Assembly: GCA_949292445.1 (NCBI GenBank)
Contig: CASEZU010000083.1
Span: 1-14,441, forward strand
Source: an uncultured Spirochaetales bacterium
GTDB taxonomy: Bacteria > Spirochaetota > Spirochaetia > Sphaerochaetales > Sphaerochaetaceae
Reading direction: 5' to 3'
DNA length: 14,441 nucleotides
Within the stretch, counting starts at the first letter, position 1. Every line of letters begins with the position of its first letter. The notes under the pieces are model-generated. The model saw nothing but the letters and a program-made list of their open reading frames with translations, searched no databases and had not been told where the DNA came from. Positions 5,315 through 13,236 of the stretch are shown one piece after another. Both the position numbers and the translations under genes were made by a program.

Positions 5315-8300
5315 ATGTTCAAACCTGTAAGCAACAAAGTCGATTTCCCTAAGATGGAAGAAGATATCCTTAAATTCTGGAAGGATAACGATATCTGCGA
5401 CAAATCCATCAAGCAGCGTCCTGCTGATAACGAATATGTCTTCTATGATGGGCCTCCCTTCGCGACCGGCCTTCCCCATTTCGGCCATTTCGTGCCCGGA
5501 ACGATCAAGGATGCCGTTCCCCGCTATCAGGCGATGAAGGGAAAGAGGGTCATCCGCCGTTTCGGCTGGGACTGCCACGGCCTTCCCGTCGAGAACGAGG
5601 TTGAGAAGACTCTGGGAATCAAGGGTTACTTCCAGGTCATGGACTATGGTGTGGCCAAGTTCAACGAGGCCTGCCGCTCGATCGTGCTCAGATACACCAA
5701 CGAGTGGAAGGAGACAATCACCAGAATGGGCCGCTGGGTCGATTTCGAGCACGGCTACCGCACAATGGACAAGGACTACATGGAGTCCGTCTGGTGGGTC
5801 TTCAAGACGCTTTATGACAAGGGCCTGATCTATGAGGGATACAATATCCTTCCGTATTCGCCTCAGCTTGCCTCGCCGCTTTCCAACATGGAGGTCAGCC
5901 TCGGCGGCTACAAGGATGTCACAGATCCTGCCGTCACGGTACGTTTCAAGGCTGACGGTGAGGAGAACACATATTTCCTCGCATGGACGACGACTCCATG
6001 GACGCTTCCTTCTAACCTCGCACTTGCTGTCGGTCCGGATATCGACTATGTCAAGGTCCTGGATGAGGAATCCGGCGATTATTACTATCTCGCCGAGAAG
6101 CTCCTCGGGAAATACTACAAGGACGGCAAAGGATGCAGCATTGTCGCCCGCATGAAGGGCTCCGAGCTCAAGGGCAGGACCTATGAGCCTATCTTCCCGT
6201 ATTTCGCGGATCTTAAGAAGCAGGGCGCATTTGTAGTTGTCTGCGGAGATTACGTCACTACTGAGGATGGATGCGGAATCGTACACACAGCTCCTGGTTT
6301 CGGCGAGGATGACTACAATGTGCTCAAAGGCACGGGAATACCCGTTGTCTGCCCGATCGATGCCGAGTGCCGCTTCACAGATGAGGTCCCGGATTTCAAG
6401 GGACGCTTCGTGAAGGATACGGACAAGGATGTGATCGCATGGCTCAAGGAGCACGGCAGCCTCGTCAAGAAGGAGAACTATCTCCACTCTTATCCGTTCT
6501 GCTACCGCACGCACATGCCTCTGATCTACAGGGCAATGAGCTGCTGGTTCGTTGATATCCAGAAGATCAAGAAGACGATGCTCGAGTGCAATGACCAGAT
6601 CAGATGGGTTCCGGACCATATCAAGTACGGCCGTTTCGGCAAGTGGCTTGAAGGAGCGAGGGACTGGGCCATCAGCCGCAACAGGTTCTGGGGCAATCCG
6701 ATTCCGGTCTGGAAGTGCGACGGCTCCGACTATGTAGAGGTCATAGGCTCTGTGGAGGAGCTCGAGAAGAAGTGCGGAAAGAAGGTCGAGGATCTTCACA
6801 AGCAGTATGTCGATGAGCTCACATGGCCGTCACCGGACGGAAAGGGCACGATGAGGAGGATACCCGATGTCCTCGACTGCTGGTTCGAGTCAGGCTCGAT
6901 GCCTTATGCACAGGAGCATTATCCCTTCGAGAACAAGGAGAGATTCGAGTCCATCTTCCCAGCTGATTTCATCAACGAGGGCCTCGATCAGACGCGCGGC
7001 TGGTTCTATTCGCTGACAATCCTCGCGGCAGCACTCTTCGGCAAGCCCGCTTTCTACAACTGCATCGTCTCAGGCATTGTCCTTGCAGCTGACGGACGCA
7101 AGATGTCCAAGAGCGAGCGCAATTTCACCGATCCGATGGAGATCATCAACAAGTACGGCGCGGATGCGCTCCGCTTCGCGCTCATCGACTCCACGCTGGT
7201 GAAGGCTGATGACCTGAAATTCTCCGATGAGATCGTGAAGGATGTCCTCAAGAGCCTGATCATTCCTCTCTGGAATGCGTACTCGTTCTTTGTCACATAC
7301 GCCAACATCGATGGCTATGAGCCTTCTGAGACGCCTTACAGCGAGCTCTCAAACCCGCTGGACAAGTGGATTATCTCCGATCTCAACAGGCTTGTCAGAA
7401 CTGTGACGGAGGCCATGGACAGCTATGATATCCAGAGCGCCTGCTCATCGCTGACGGCGTTCATCGATGATCTGAACAACTGGTACATCAGGCGCTCCAG
7501 GCGAAGATTCTGGAAGTCGGAGAATGACGGGGACAAGAAGGAGGCGTATGACACGCTCTACCGCGTTCTCCTCACATTCGTGAAGACAGCGGCTCCGTTC
7601 GTGCCGTTCATCACGGATGCGATCTATCTCAACCTCCGCACGGAGTCGATGCCGGAGTCGGTGCATCTCTGCGATTACCCTGTCTACAGCGATTCAGAGC
7701 GCGACGAGATGCTTGAGAATGAGATGAGCCTCACCATGAAGACGATCGCGATGGGCCGTGCCCTCCGCTCCTCTTCCAATATAAAGATCAGGCAGCCGCT
7801 CTCGGAGTTCCTCATCGTCGACCGCAGTGCCGATGACCGCAAGATCCTCGAGGCCAATGCCCCGATCATCGCGGAGGAGCTCAATGTCAAGAAAGTGACG
7901 ATAAGAAGCGATGAGTCCTCGATTGTCACTTATTCGGCGAAGGCCAACTTCAAGGTTCTCGGCTCCAGGCTTGGAAAGAACATGAAGGAGGTCGCCGCAG
8001 CGATCCAGCAGCTTTCATCGGAGGATATCGCATCAATTCTCGACGGCAGCGCCTATGAGATGAAGTATTCCGCAGGAGAGATAACACTCACCGAGGGAGA
8101 CCTTGTCATCCAGAGGGCTGAGAAGGAGCATGTAAAGGTGCTCAATGAGGGTGCCATCACCGTAGGATATGATACGGAGATCACGGAGAGCCTCCTTCTT
8201 GAGGGTATTGCCCGCGATCTTGTCCGCTTCGTCCAGACTGAGAGGAAGGAGGAGGATTTCGAGGTCGCAGACCACATTATCCTTTCCGTATACGGCGGCG

Positions 8301-8443
8301 AGACGCTGAGGAAAGCTGTCGAGGCTTTCGGAGCTTATATCCGCGAGGAGACGCTCTCTGATGAGCTCAGGGTCGAGGAGAACGACGGAGAGAGCACCGA
8401 GATCGGTGATGAAAGTGTCACTGTGAAGGTCGTGAAGGCGTGA
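5315..8443 (+). CDS. ileS: Isoleucyl-tRNA synthetase, type 2
   Basis: A 1042-residue cytoplasmic class I synthetase that charges tRNA-Ile. The ATP-binding HIGH motif is HFGH (55-58, in GLPHFGHFVPGTIKD) and is followed by GWDCHGLPVENEVEK. The CP1 editing domain carries TTPWTLPSN (about 226-234), used to hydrolyse Val-tRNA. The KMSKS loop (596-600) is intact in DGRKMSKSERN. The anticodon-binding region follows (DKWIISDLNRLV onward). The protein is about 100 residues longer than the E. coli type and ends without the Cys zinc finger of type 1 enzymes; this and the FPKMEEDILKFWKDNDI N-terminus indicate the eukaryote-like type 2 form found in spirochaetes. Type 2 enzymes tend to be less sensitive to mupirocin. 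ATG 5315 is eight bases after GGAG (5303-5306), and GTG 5312 is less well spaced. Its TGA stop overlaps the next gene's ATG. Confidence 0.97.
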   Translation: MFKPVSNKVDFPKMEEDILKFWKDNDICDKSIKQRPADNEYVFYDGPPFATGLPHFGHFVPGTIKDAVPRYQAMKGKRVIRRFGWDCHGLPVENEVEKTLGIKGYFQVMDYGVAKFNEACRSIVLRYTNEWKETITRMGRWVDFEHGYRTMDKDYMESVWWVFKTLYDKGLIYEGYNILPYSPQLASPLSNMEVSLGGYKDVTDPAVTVRFKADGEENTYFLAWTTTPWTLPSNLALAVGPDIDYVKVLDEESGDYYYLAEKLLGKYYKDGKGCSIVARMKGSELKGRTYEPIFPYFADLKKQGAFVVVCGDYVTTEDGCGIVHTAPGFGEDDYNVLKGTGIPVVCPIDAECRFTDEVPDFKGRFVKDTDKDVIAWLKEHGSLVKKENYLHSYPFCYRTHMPLIYRAMSCWFVDIQKIKKTMLECNDQIRWVPDHIKYGRFGKWLEGARDWAISRNRFWGNPIPVWKCDGSDYVEVIGSVEELEKKCGKKVEDLHKQYVDELTWPSPDGKGTMRRIPDVLDCWFESGSMPYAQEHYPFENKERFESIFPADFINEGLDQTRGWFYSLTILAAALFGKPAFYNCIVSGIVLAADGRKMSKSERNFTDPMEIINKYGADALRFALIDSTLVKADDLKFSDEIVKDVLKSLIIPLWNAYSFFVTYANIDGYEPSETPYSELSNPLDKWIISDLNRLVRTVTEAMDSYDIQSACSSLTAFIDDLNNWYIRRSRRRFWKSENDGDKKEAYDTLYRVLLTFVKTAAPFVPFITDAIYLNLRTESMPESVHLCDYPVYSDSERDEMLENEMSLTMKTIAMGRALRSSSNIKIRQPLSEFLIVDRSADDRKILEANAPIIAEELNVKKVTIRSDESSIVTYSAKANFKVLGSRLGKNMKEVAAAIQQLSSEDIASILDGSAYEMKYSAGEITLTEGDLVIQRAEKEHVKVLNEGAITVGYDTEITESLLLEGIARDLVRFVQTERKEEDFEVADHIILSVYGGETLRKAVEAFGAYIREETLSDELRVEENDGESTEIGDESVTVKVVKA

Positions 8444-9273
8444 TGAAGCGTCTTCTTCCTCTTCTCTGCCTTGTGATGCTTGTCTCCTGCGTCTATACGG
8501 GCAGGAGCGACATGTCTGCCGTGCAGCGCATGGGCGGGGAGGGGAAGGCCGTTGTGACCATCGATACTGCCGCACTGAGGGAAAGCGGTGCGGCGGCTCT
8601 TCTGCCGGATAATGAGCTTGCTGAGAGGGTAGAGAGGCTCTCTGCTGAGATTTCCCCGTCGGATGACGGCTGGGACATTACTGTTCTGGCGAACGGGTAT
8701 CTCTCTTCCACGGAGGTCGGTACATTCCTCATATGGGATCCTTCCTTCGTCAGGGCGGATGGTAGTCCCAGGCACTATGTCAGCCGCAGCCTCGGAGTAT
8801 CCGCAGGTGTTCCGGAGGATGGAATGGTACTGGTCACGACTGCTGATTACTCCTCCGCATACCGCAGCCTTTTCCGAAGAGGCGTGAAGAATATTGCGGA
8901 CAGCACCTTCGGGGCAATGGAATCGGCACTTGCCAGCGTCTGGGTTGACGAGCCTGAGTCCCTTCCTCCGCTCGGGGCGGATATCCCGGAGGAGACTGTC
9001 AGGAAAATCAGCAATATCCTTCTATTCATCAATGATGGAGAGAACGGTTCTTTCTCGCTTTCCGGTGAGATAAGGATGGATGGAGAGGAGAGCGCGCGCA
9101 CGCTCTGCACGCTTCTCAGGAACCTGCTCGTGCAGGAGATAAGAAGGAGCGGAGAGCGGCTTGACGTGAAGGCCATTTCAGGTATCTTCACATATGAGGG
9201 ATCCGTTCTCAGGATCTCAGGCTGCAGCCTTTCTTATGATACTGTGGGCGCCATGCTCACGAAGGAGTTATGA
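8443..9273 (+). CDS. Putative lipoprotein of unknown function
   Basis: A 276-residue protein I do not recognise. The N-terminus MKRLLPLLCLVMLVSC is a short lipoprotein signal with lipobox LVSC, so Cys16 should be acylated and the mature protein of about 261 residues anchored to a membrane on the outer side of the inner membrane. No further transmembrane segment or catalytic motif is seen. The mature part is acidic, with segments that look like alternating strands and helices (for example GKAVVTIDTAALRES, DGMVLVTTADYSSAYRSL, GSFSLSGEIRMDGEESARTLCTLL). It has the general look of a structural or binding lipoprotein. The ATG overlaps the ileS stop in TGATG (8441-8445), and GAAGG (8434-8438) is the ribosome binding site. 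A GTG three bases earlier is less likely. It is the second gene of the ileS-trpS operon, which need not mean a translation role. Confidence 0.85.
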   Translation: MKRLLPLLCLVMLVSCVYTGRSDMSAVQRMGGEGKAVVTIDTAALRESGAAALLPDNELAERVERLSAEISPSDDGWDITVLANGYLSSTEVGTFLIWDPSFVRADGSPRHYVSRSLGVSAGVPEDGMVLVTTADYSSAYRSLFRRGVKNIADSTFGAMESALASVWVDEPESLPPLGADIPEETVRKISNILLFINDGENGSFSLSGEIRMDGEESARTLCTLLRNLLVQEIRRSGERLDVKAISGIFTYEGSVLRISGCSLSYDTVGAMLTKEL

Positions 9274-9274
9274 T

Positions 9275-9487
9275 ATGCCGCTTTACGAATATAGATGCAC
9301 AGGATGCGGAAAGGATTATGAGGTCATCAAGGGCTTTGCCGATGACGCGGATCATGACATCTGCCCTGATTGCAAGAGCCCGGCTGAAAGAGTATTCTCT
9401 GAGGCACCTGCTGTTGTCTATCATGGCACAGGTTACTACTGCACCGACCACAAGTGCGGATGCAGCAATTGCGGAAAAAAGGACTGA
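9275..9487 (+). CDS. FmdB family zinc-ribbon protein
   Basis: A 70-residue small regulatory-type protein. It opens with the FmdB signature MPLYEYRCTGCGKDYEV and has a CxxC...CxxC zinc ribbon (C8, C11, C30, C33), then the typical VVYHGTGYY segment. FmdB was first described as a putative regulator in methylotrophs; the function of most family members is unknown. The C-terminal tail holds a second cluster (C56, H59, C61, C63, C66) in YYCTDHKCGCSNCGKKD, which could bind a second metal ion. ATG 9275 begins one base after the stop of the lipoprotein gene, with ribosome binding site GAAGGAG (9261-9267). The gene ends three bases before trpS and lies third in the ileS operon. Confidence 0.88.
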   Translation: MPLYEYRCTGCGKDYEVIKGFADDADHDICPDCKSPAERVFSEAPAVVYHGTGYYCTDHKCGCSNCGKKD

Positions 9488-9490
9488 CCG

Positions 9491-10477
9491 ATGAAAAAGA
9501 GGATACTCACAGGGGACAGGACGACTGGCAAGCTCCATCTGGGGCACTATGCAGGGTCGCTTCTTTCACGTGTGCAGCTTCAGGATGAGTATGAGGAATT
9601 CATCCTGCTCGCCGATGTTCAGGCGCTGACGACACATTTCAGCAACCCGGAGCTGATCAATGGTTCCATCTATGATGTTGCAATGGATAATCTCTCCGTC
9701 GGACTCGATCCGGAGAAGGTCACGTTTGTCCAGCAGTCGATGGTCCCGACGATCGCAGAGCTGACGATATTCTATTCGATGCTTGTCACCGTCAACCAGC
9801 TTGGACATAATCCGACGATCAAGACGGAGGCGAAGAACTACGGCTACAAGGAGCTTACATACGGCTTCCTCGGGTATCCTGTATCGCAGACTGCGGACAT
9901 AACATTCTGCAATGCTGATCTTGTTCCTGTCGGAGAGGATCAGATTCCCCACATCGAGCTTTCCAGGAAGATCGTGAGGAAGTTCAATGACCTTTACGGC
10001 ACTTCCATCACTGAGCCGCAGTACAAGCTCTCATCCGTATCCAGGCTTCCTGGCCTTGACGGCAATGCGAAGATGGGAAAGAGCCTGGGCAATGCGGTCT
10101 ATCTTTCAGACAGCGAGGAGACGCTCAACAGCAAGATCAGGAATGCTGTGACTGATACGAACAGGATCTCCGTGAAGATCCCGGGCAATCCTGATGTCTG
10201 CACAGTCTATACATACCACAAGGCATTTAATCCGGGAGAGGCGGAGAACGTCTCTTCGATGTGCAGGAATGCCGGTATCGGATGCGTCGCGTGCAAGAAG
10301 CTCCTGATGGAGAAGATGAATGCGCTGCTTGCTCCTGTGAGGGAGAAACGCCATTACTATGAGGAGCACCGCGATGAGGTCAGGGAGATAATCCACTCCG
10401 GAACGGAGAAGGCGAACCGCATAGGCGAGGAGAACATCAGGGCGATCAAGGAGAAGATGCACATAGTCCTCTCCTGA
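9491..10477 (+). CDS. trpS: Tryptophanyl-tRNA synthetase
   Basis: A 328-residue class Ic synthetase, cytoplasmic, that charges tRNA-Trp, probably as a homodimer. The HIGH motif is HLGH (16-19, within GDRTTGKLHLGHYAGSL). Further conserved parts are ILLADVQALTTHF, the tryptophan-pocket segment GYPVSQTADITFCNADLVPVGEDQIPH, and the KMSKS loop near residue 194, which reads KMGKS followed by LGNAVYLSD. The glycine in place of the middle serine is noted separately. The length is normal for bacterial TrpRS. ATG 9491 follows the FmdB stop by three bases, and AAAGGA in the FmdB 3' end serves as ribosome binding site. It is the last gene of the ileS operon, closed by a terminator. No T-box or trp leader is seen, so control is probably by the ileS promoter. 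Confidence 0.97.
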   Translation: MKKRILTGDRTTGKLHLGHYAGSLLSRVQLQDEYEEFILLADVQALTTHFSNPELINGSIYDVAMDNLSVGLDPEKVTFVQQSMVPTIAELTIFYSMLVTVNQLGHNPTIKTEAKNYGYKELTYGFLGYPVSQTADITFCNADLVPVGEDQIPHIELSRKIVRKFNDLYGTSITEPQYKLSSVSRLPGLDGNAKMGKSLGNAVYLSDSEETLNSKIRNAVTDTNRISVKIPGNPDVCTVYTYHKAFNPGEAENVSSMCRNAGIGCVACKKLLMEKMNALLAPVREKRHYYEEHRDEVREIIHSGTEKANRIGEENIRAIKEKMHIVLS

Positions 10478-10482
10478 TGACA

Positions 10483-10511
10483 GAAGGGCACCTCAGGGTG
10501 CCTTCTTTTTT
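10483..10511 (+). terminator. Terminator of the ileS-trpS operon
   Basis: GAAGGGCACC (10483-10492) pairs with GGTGCCTTC (10497-10505), a 9-bp stem with one bulged G and a TCAG loop, followed by six T (10506-10511). It begins five bases after the trpS stop. Confidence 0.92.
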
Positions 10512-10563
10512 CCGTGTAGTTTTGTGAAGAACTGTGAAGCCTAATTTTTTCTCTTGCGGCTTA

Positions 10564-10572
10564 TGCTATCAT
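10564..10572 (+). promoter_or_regulatory. Extended -10 promoter of the CmpB-like gene
   Basis: TGCTATCAT is an extended -10 element ending eight bases before ATG 10581. The predicted transcription start is within about two bases of the ATG, and no ribosome binding site is present. Upstream, TTGTGAAG and CTGTGAAG (10522-10529, 10532-10539) form a direct repeat with a 10-base period, about one helical turn, that could be an activator site. Confidence 0.5.
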
Positions 10573-10580
10573 CGACCGGT

Positions 10581-11525
10581 ATGGAAGAACTCACGGCAAA
10601 GCAGAGAAAGCTGAAGGACAGGCTCGATTCCTATTATTTCGCCCTGGCGAATTCTGAGGCGCTCGGTGACAGGGATCAGCAGAAGCTCTACAAAGAGATC
10701 TCGAAAACAATCGGGTATCTGGATGAGGAGGAGGCAAGGGCGAAGGAGTGGGCCCGTTTCATCTCCGATTCCAATGATGAGCTCAAGGCCCGTCTCAGGG
10801 ATACGGTCAACAGCGGGAAGAGAGGTTTCATCATCCCCCGCGCACCCGCAAACGGCACCATAGATTACAGGGAGGAGAAGGCCCATCATTTCGCAAGGGG
10901 GCTCAATGGCTACAAGCTCTTCCTGGTTGTCTTCGCAGGCTCCTTTGCCGGAGTCGTCATAGAAATGATATGGTGTTTCCTCCGTCATGGATACATAGAG
11001 AGCAGGGCAGGGCTTGTATACGGGCCGTTCAATCTCGTCTATGGTTTCGGAGCTCTCTGTCTCTCGGCAGCATTGTACAAATACCGCAACCGCTCAGCTG
11101 TATATTCATTCATCGGAGGCTTCGTGACAGGAAGCGTGGTCGAGTATCTCTGTTCATTCTTTCAGGAGCTGCTCTTCGGCTCTGTCAGCTGGGATTACTC
11201 AAATGTGCCGCTGAACATCAACGGCAGGATATGTCTTCTCTATTCCGTGTTCTGGGGATTTCTGGGCGTTTTCTGGATCAAATCAGCATATCCGAGATTT
11301 TCCGTATGGGTGCTGCGCATCCCTGACAGGGCAGGGAAGATCCTCGTGTGGCTCCTGCTTGCGTTCATGCTCTTCAATACCGCCGTATCTGGGCTTGCTG
11401 TATACCGCTGGTCCTGCCGTATTGAAGGCAGGGCAGCAGAAAATGCTCTTGAGCGCATTCTCGATCAGCGCTTTCCCGATGCACGCATGGAGAGGATCTT
11501 CCCGAATATGGTCTTCGATACCTGA
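10581..11525 (+). CDS. CmpB-like (ABC_trans_CmpB) integral membrane protein
   Basis: A 314-residue membrane protein of the putative ABC-transporter type IV / CmpB family, whose role is not established. Family hallmarks are GVVIEMIWCFLRHG...GLVYGPFNLVYGFG and EYLCSFFQELLFG...WDYSNVPLNINGRICLLYSVFWGFLG. Five hydrophobic segments are visible, four in the conserved core and one near the C-terminus (ILVWLLLAFMLFNTAVSGLAVY). The first 110 residues are highly charged and probably helical or coiled (MEELTAKQRKLKDRLDSYY...EEEARAKEWARFI), a cytoplasmic extension beyond the usual core. I use ATG 10581 because a TTG at 10554 overlaps the predicted promoter and lacks a ribosome binding site. It is a single gene between a terminator and the convergent phosphate operon. 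Its TGA directly abuts the opposing stop codon. Confidence 0.85.
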   Translation: MEELTAKQRKLKDRLDSYYFALANSEALGDRDQQKLYKEISKTIGYLDEEEARAKEWARFISDSNDELKARLRDTVNSGKRGFIIPRAPANGTIDYREEKAHHFARGLNGYKLFLVVFAGSFAGVVIEMIWCFLRHGYIESRAGLVYGPFNLVYGFGALCLSAALYKYRNRSAVYSFIGGFVTGSVVEYLCSFFQELLFGSVSWDYSNVPLNINGRICLLYSVFWGFLGVFWIKSAYPRFSVWVLRIPDRAGKILVWLLLAFMLFNTAVSGLAVYRWSCRIEGRAAENALERILDQRFPDARMERIFPNMVFDT

Positions 11526-12149
11526 TCAGGTGTTGTTCATATAGGCTTTCTCGCAGGCATCCGCGACATGCTCACAGGCATCGGCACACTGCTCGAGATA
11601 ACGGTACACATCACGCCAGACGATGATCTCCAGCGGATCCGTGACCGTTGTGTGCAGGCGGTGCATGCTGTCGATGAAGATCCTGTCCGCCTCTTCCTCC
11701 ATTGTGTTGATGCTGATGATTCTCTCGCGGAGCGTCTTCGAATGCTTGAAGTTCCTGAAATCATCCATCATCAGCTGCATCTCGCTGCAGCATCTTTCCA
11801 CAACATCCACAGCCGCGATCATCTCGGGCCTGATAGTACGGATGTTGTTGCAGTAGAGGCGGAGTACGACATCCTCTATCTTGTCCACAACCTCATCGAG
11901 ACACTGGCTCAGGAGTATGATGTCATCGCGCTCGATCGGGGTTATGAATGCCTTGGCGAGCGTGTTCATGAGCTCGTGCTTCTTCATGTCGGCATCGTGC
12001 TCAGTCCTGTGTATCTCCTCGAGAATTGATGAGAGATTGTCCGGATCGTAATTCGTGATACAGCGGCGGAGAATCTTCGAGGCCTCAACCGCATGTCCTG
12101 CGCAGCTGCTGAAAGTGTCGAAATAGAATGTGTCCTGCTTCTTTGCCAT
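11526..12149 (-). CDS. DUF47 / PhoU-like accessory protein of PiT transporter
   Basis: A 207-residue soluble, all-helical protein of the DUF47 (TIGR00153, Pit accessory) family, distantly related to PhoU. Visible features are FSSCAGHAVEASKILRRCI, the metal-binding-type EIHRTEHDADMKKHEL, the central AFITPIERDDIILLSQCLDEVVDKIEDVV and a second EEEADRIFIDSMHRL repeat. Such proteins are encoded beside PiT transporters and modulate their phosphate uptake; direct action on the transporter is inferred from gene pairing. The ribosome binding site AAGGAG lies five bases before ATG 12149, and the gap to the upstream PiT gene is nine bases, so the two form an operon with this gene second. The TGA at the 3' end abuts the opposing CmpB-like stop, with no terminator between. 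Confidence 0.92.
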   Translation of the reverse strand: MAKKQDTFYFDTFSSCAGHAVEASKILRRCITNYDPDNLSSILEEIHRTEHDADMKKHELMNTLAKAFITPIERDDIILLSQCLDEVVDKIEDVVLRLYCNNIRTIRPEMIAAVDVVERCCSEMQLMMDDFRNFKHSKTLRERIISINTMEEEADRIFIDSMHRLHTTVTDPLEIIVWRDVYRYLEQCADACEHVADACEKAYMNNT

Positions 12150-12158
12150 GACTGCTCC

Positions 12159-13211
12159 TTAGAATATGGCGAGAAACAGCTTCGCCATAAGAAAACTTAT
12201 CAGTCCGCAGCCGGGGAAGGTGAATACCCATGTGAGCATCATGTCCCTGACGACGGAGAAATTGATCGCGCTGAGCCTTCTTGAGGCGCCAACGCCCATT
12301 ATCGCACTGGTTTTTGTATGGGTTGTCGATACAGGAATGCCGAAGACTGAAGAGAACAGGAGGCAGAGCGACGCGGCCACGTCCGCGCTGAAGCCCTGGT
12401 ATTTCTCCAGCTTGACCATATCCATGCCTACGGAGCGGATGATCTTCTCACCGCCCACGCTCGTTCCCAGCCCCATCACGGCTGAGCAGAGGAGCATCAG
12501 CCACAGAGGAATCAGAACACCCTGCACGCTTGTCTCTCCGTTTGAGAATGCAATGCCAAGAAAGAGCACTCCGATGAATTTCTGGCCATCCTGGGCCCCA
12601 TGCATGAAGCTCATGGCGGCGGCTCCGGCTATCTGGGCATAGTTGAAGAACCTGTTTGTCTTCCGTCTGTCCATGTATCTGCAGATGAGGATTACAAGAC
12701 GGCAGACAGCCCAGCCGATGGCGAATCCAAGAAGCAGCGAGAGCACAAGCCCGTATACGACCTTGATCCACTCCTCACCATTCACGGCGCCTAGTCCTTT
12801 TCCTGTCGCTATGGCTGCTCCTGTCAGTCCTGCTATGAGGCTGTGGCTCTCGCTTGTGGGGATGCCGAACCATGATGCCGCGGTGCTGTAGACGACTATT
12901 GAGAAGAGGGCCGCAGAGAGCGCGATGAGGGCCGTATTCGTGTCAGCGCCGAAATCGACCATGTTGCTTATTGTCGAGGCGACTGAGGCATTTATGTGGG
13001 TCATGATGAATACGCCGAGGAAGTTGAATGCCGCGCTCATTATGATGGCGGGCCTTGGCCTCATGCAGCGCGTGGTGATGCATGTGGCTATCGCATTGGG
13101 GGCATCTGTCCAGCCATTGACGAAGATCACGCCGAGCGTGAGCGCCGTTGTCACCAGCAGTGTCGGTGAGGAGAGTATCTGCTGGCAGAAATATGCGAAA
13201 GTTACGTCCAT
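12159..13211 (-). CDS. Inorganic phosphate transporter, PiT family
   Basis: A 350-residue inner-membrane permease for inorganic phosphate (as metal phosphate, ion-driven; PiT / SLC20 family). Both inverted family repeats are seen: GWTDAPNAIAT (33-43) with IPTSESHSLIAGLTGA (117 onward), and FMHGAQDGQKFIGV (202-215) with GIPVSTTHTKTSAIMG (291-306). About ten hydrophobic segments are separated by a short cytoplasmic loop (RYMDRRKTNRFFN, about 178-190). I use ATG 13211, which has GGAGG (13223-13227) eleven bases upstream, slightly long. An in-frame TTG at 13277 would add 22 residues with no ribosome binding site and would run through the repeated TTHACA elements upstream. Its partner DUF47 gene follows after nine bases. 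Phosphate-responsive control is suggested by those repeats. Confidence 0.94.
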   Translation of the reverse strand: MDVTFAYFCQQILSSPTLLVTTALTLGVIFVNGWTDAPNAIATCITTRCMRPRPAIIMSAAFNFLGVFIMTHINASVASTISNMVDFGADTNTALIALSAALFSIVVYSTAASWFGIPTSESHSLIAGLTGAAIATGKGLGAVNGEEWIKVVYGLVLSLLLGFAIGWAVCRLVILICRYMDRRKTNRFFNYAQIAGAAAMSFMHGAQDGQKFIGVLFLGIAFSNGETSVQGVLIPLWLMLLCSAVMGLGTSVGGEKIIRSVGMDMVKLEKYQGFSADVAASLCLLFSSVFGIPVSTTHTKTSAIMGVGASRRLSAINFSVVRDMMLTWVFTFPGCGLISFLMAKLFLAIF

Positions 13212-13236
13212 TTCGGGTAGATCCTCCGCGATGAAT

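Noticed and set aside
5105..6799. A 564-codon open frame on the minus strand opposite ileS and the start of cca
   Set aside because: It is the antisense shadow of ileS, shows no family signature or ribosome binding site, and crosses the cca/ileS promoter region. ileS is certain from its motifs.
8033..8575. A 180-codon minus-strand frame at the ileS/lipoprotein junction
   Set aside because: It lies opposite two convincing coupled plus-strand genes and has no recognisable domain; a codon-bias shadow.
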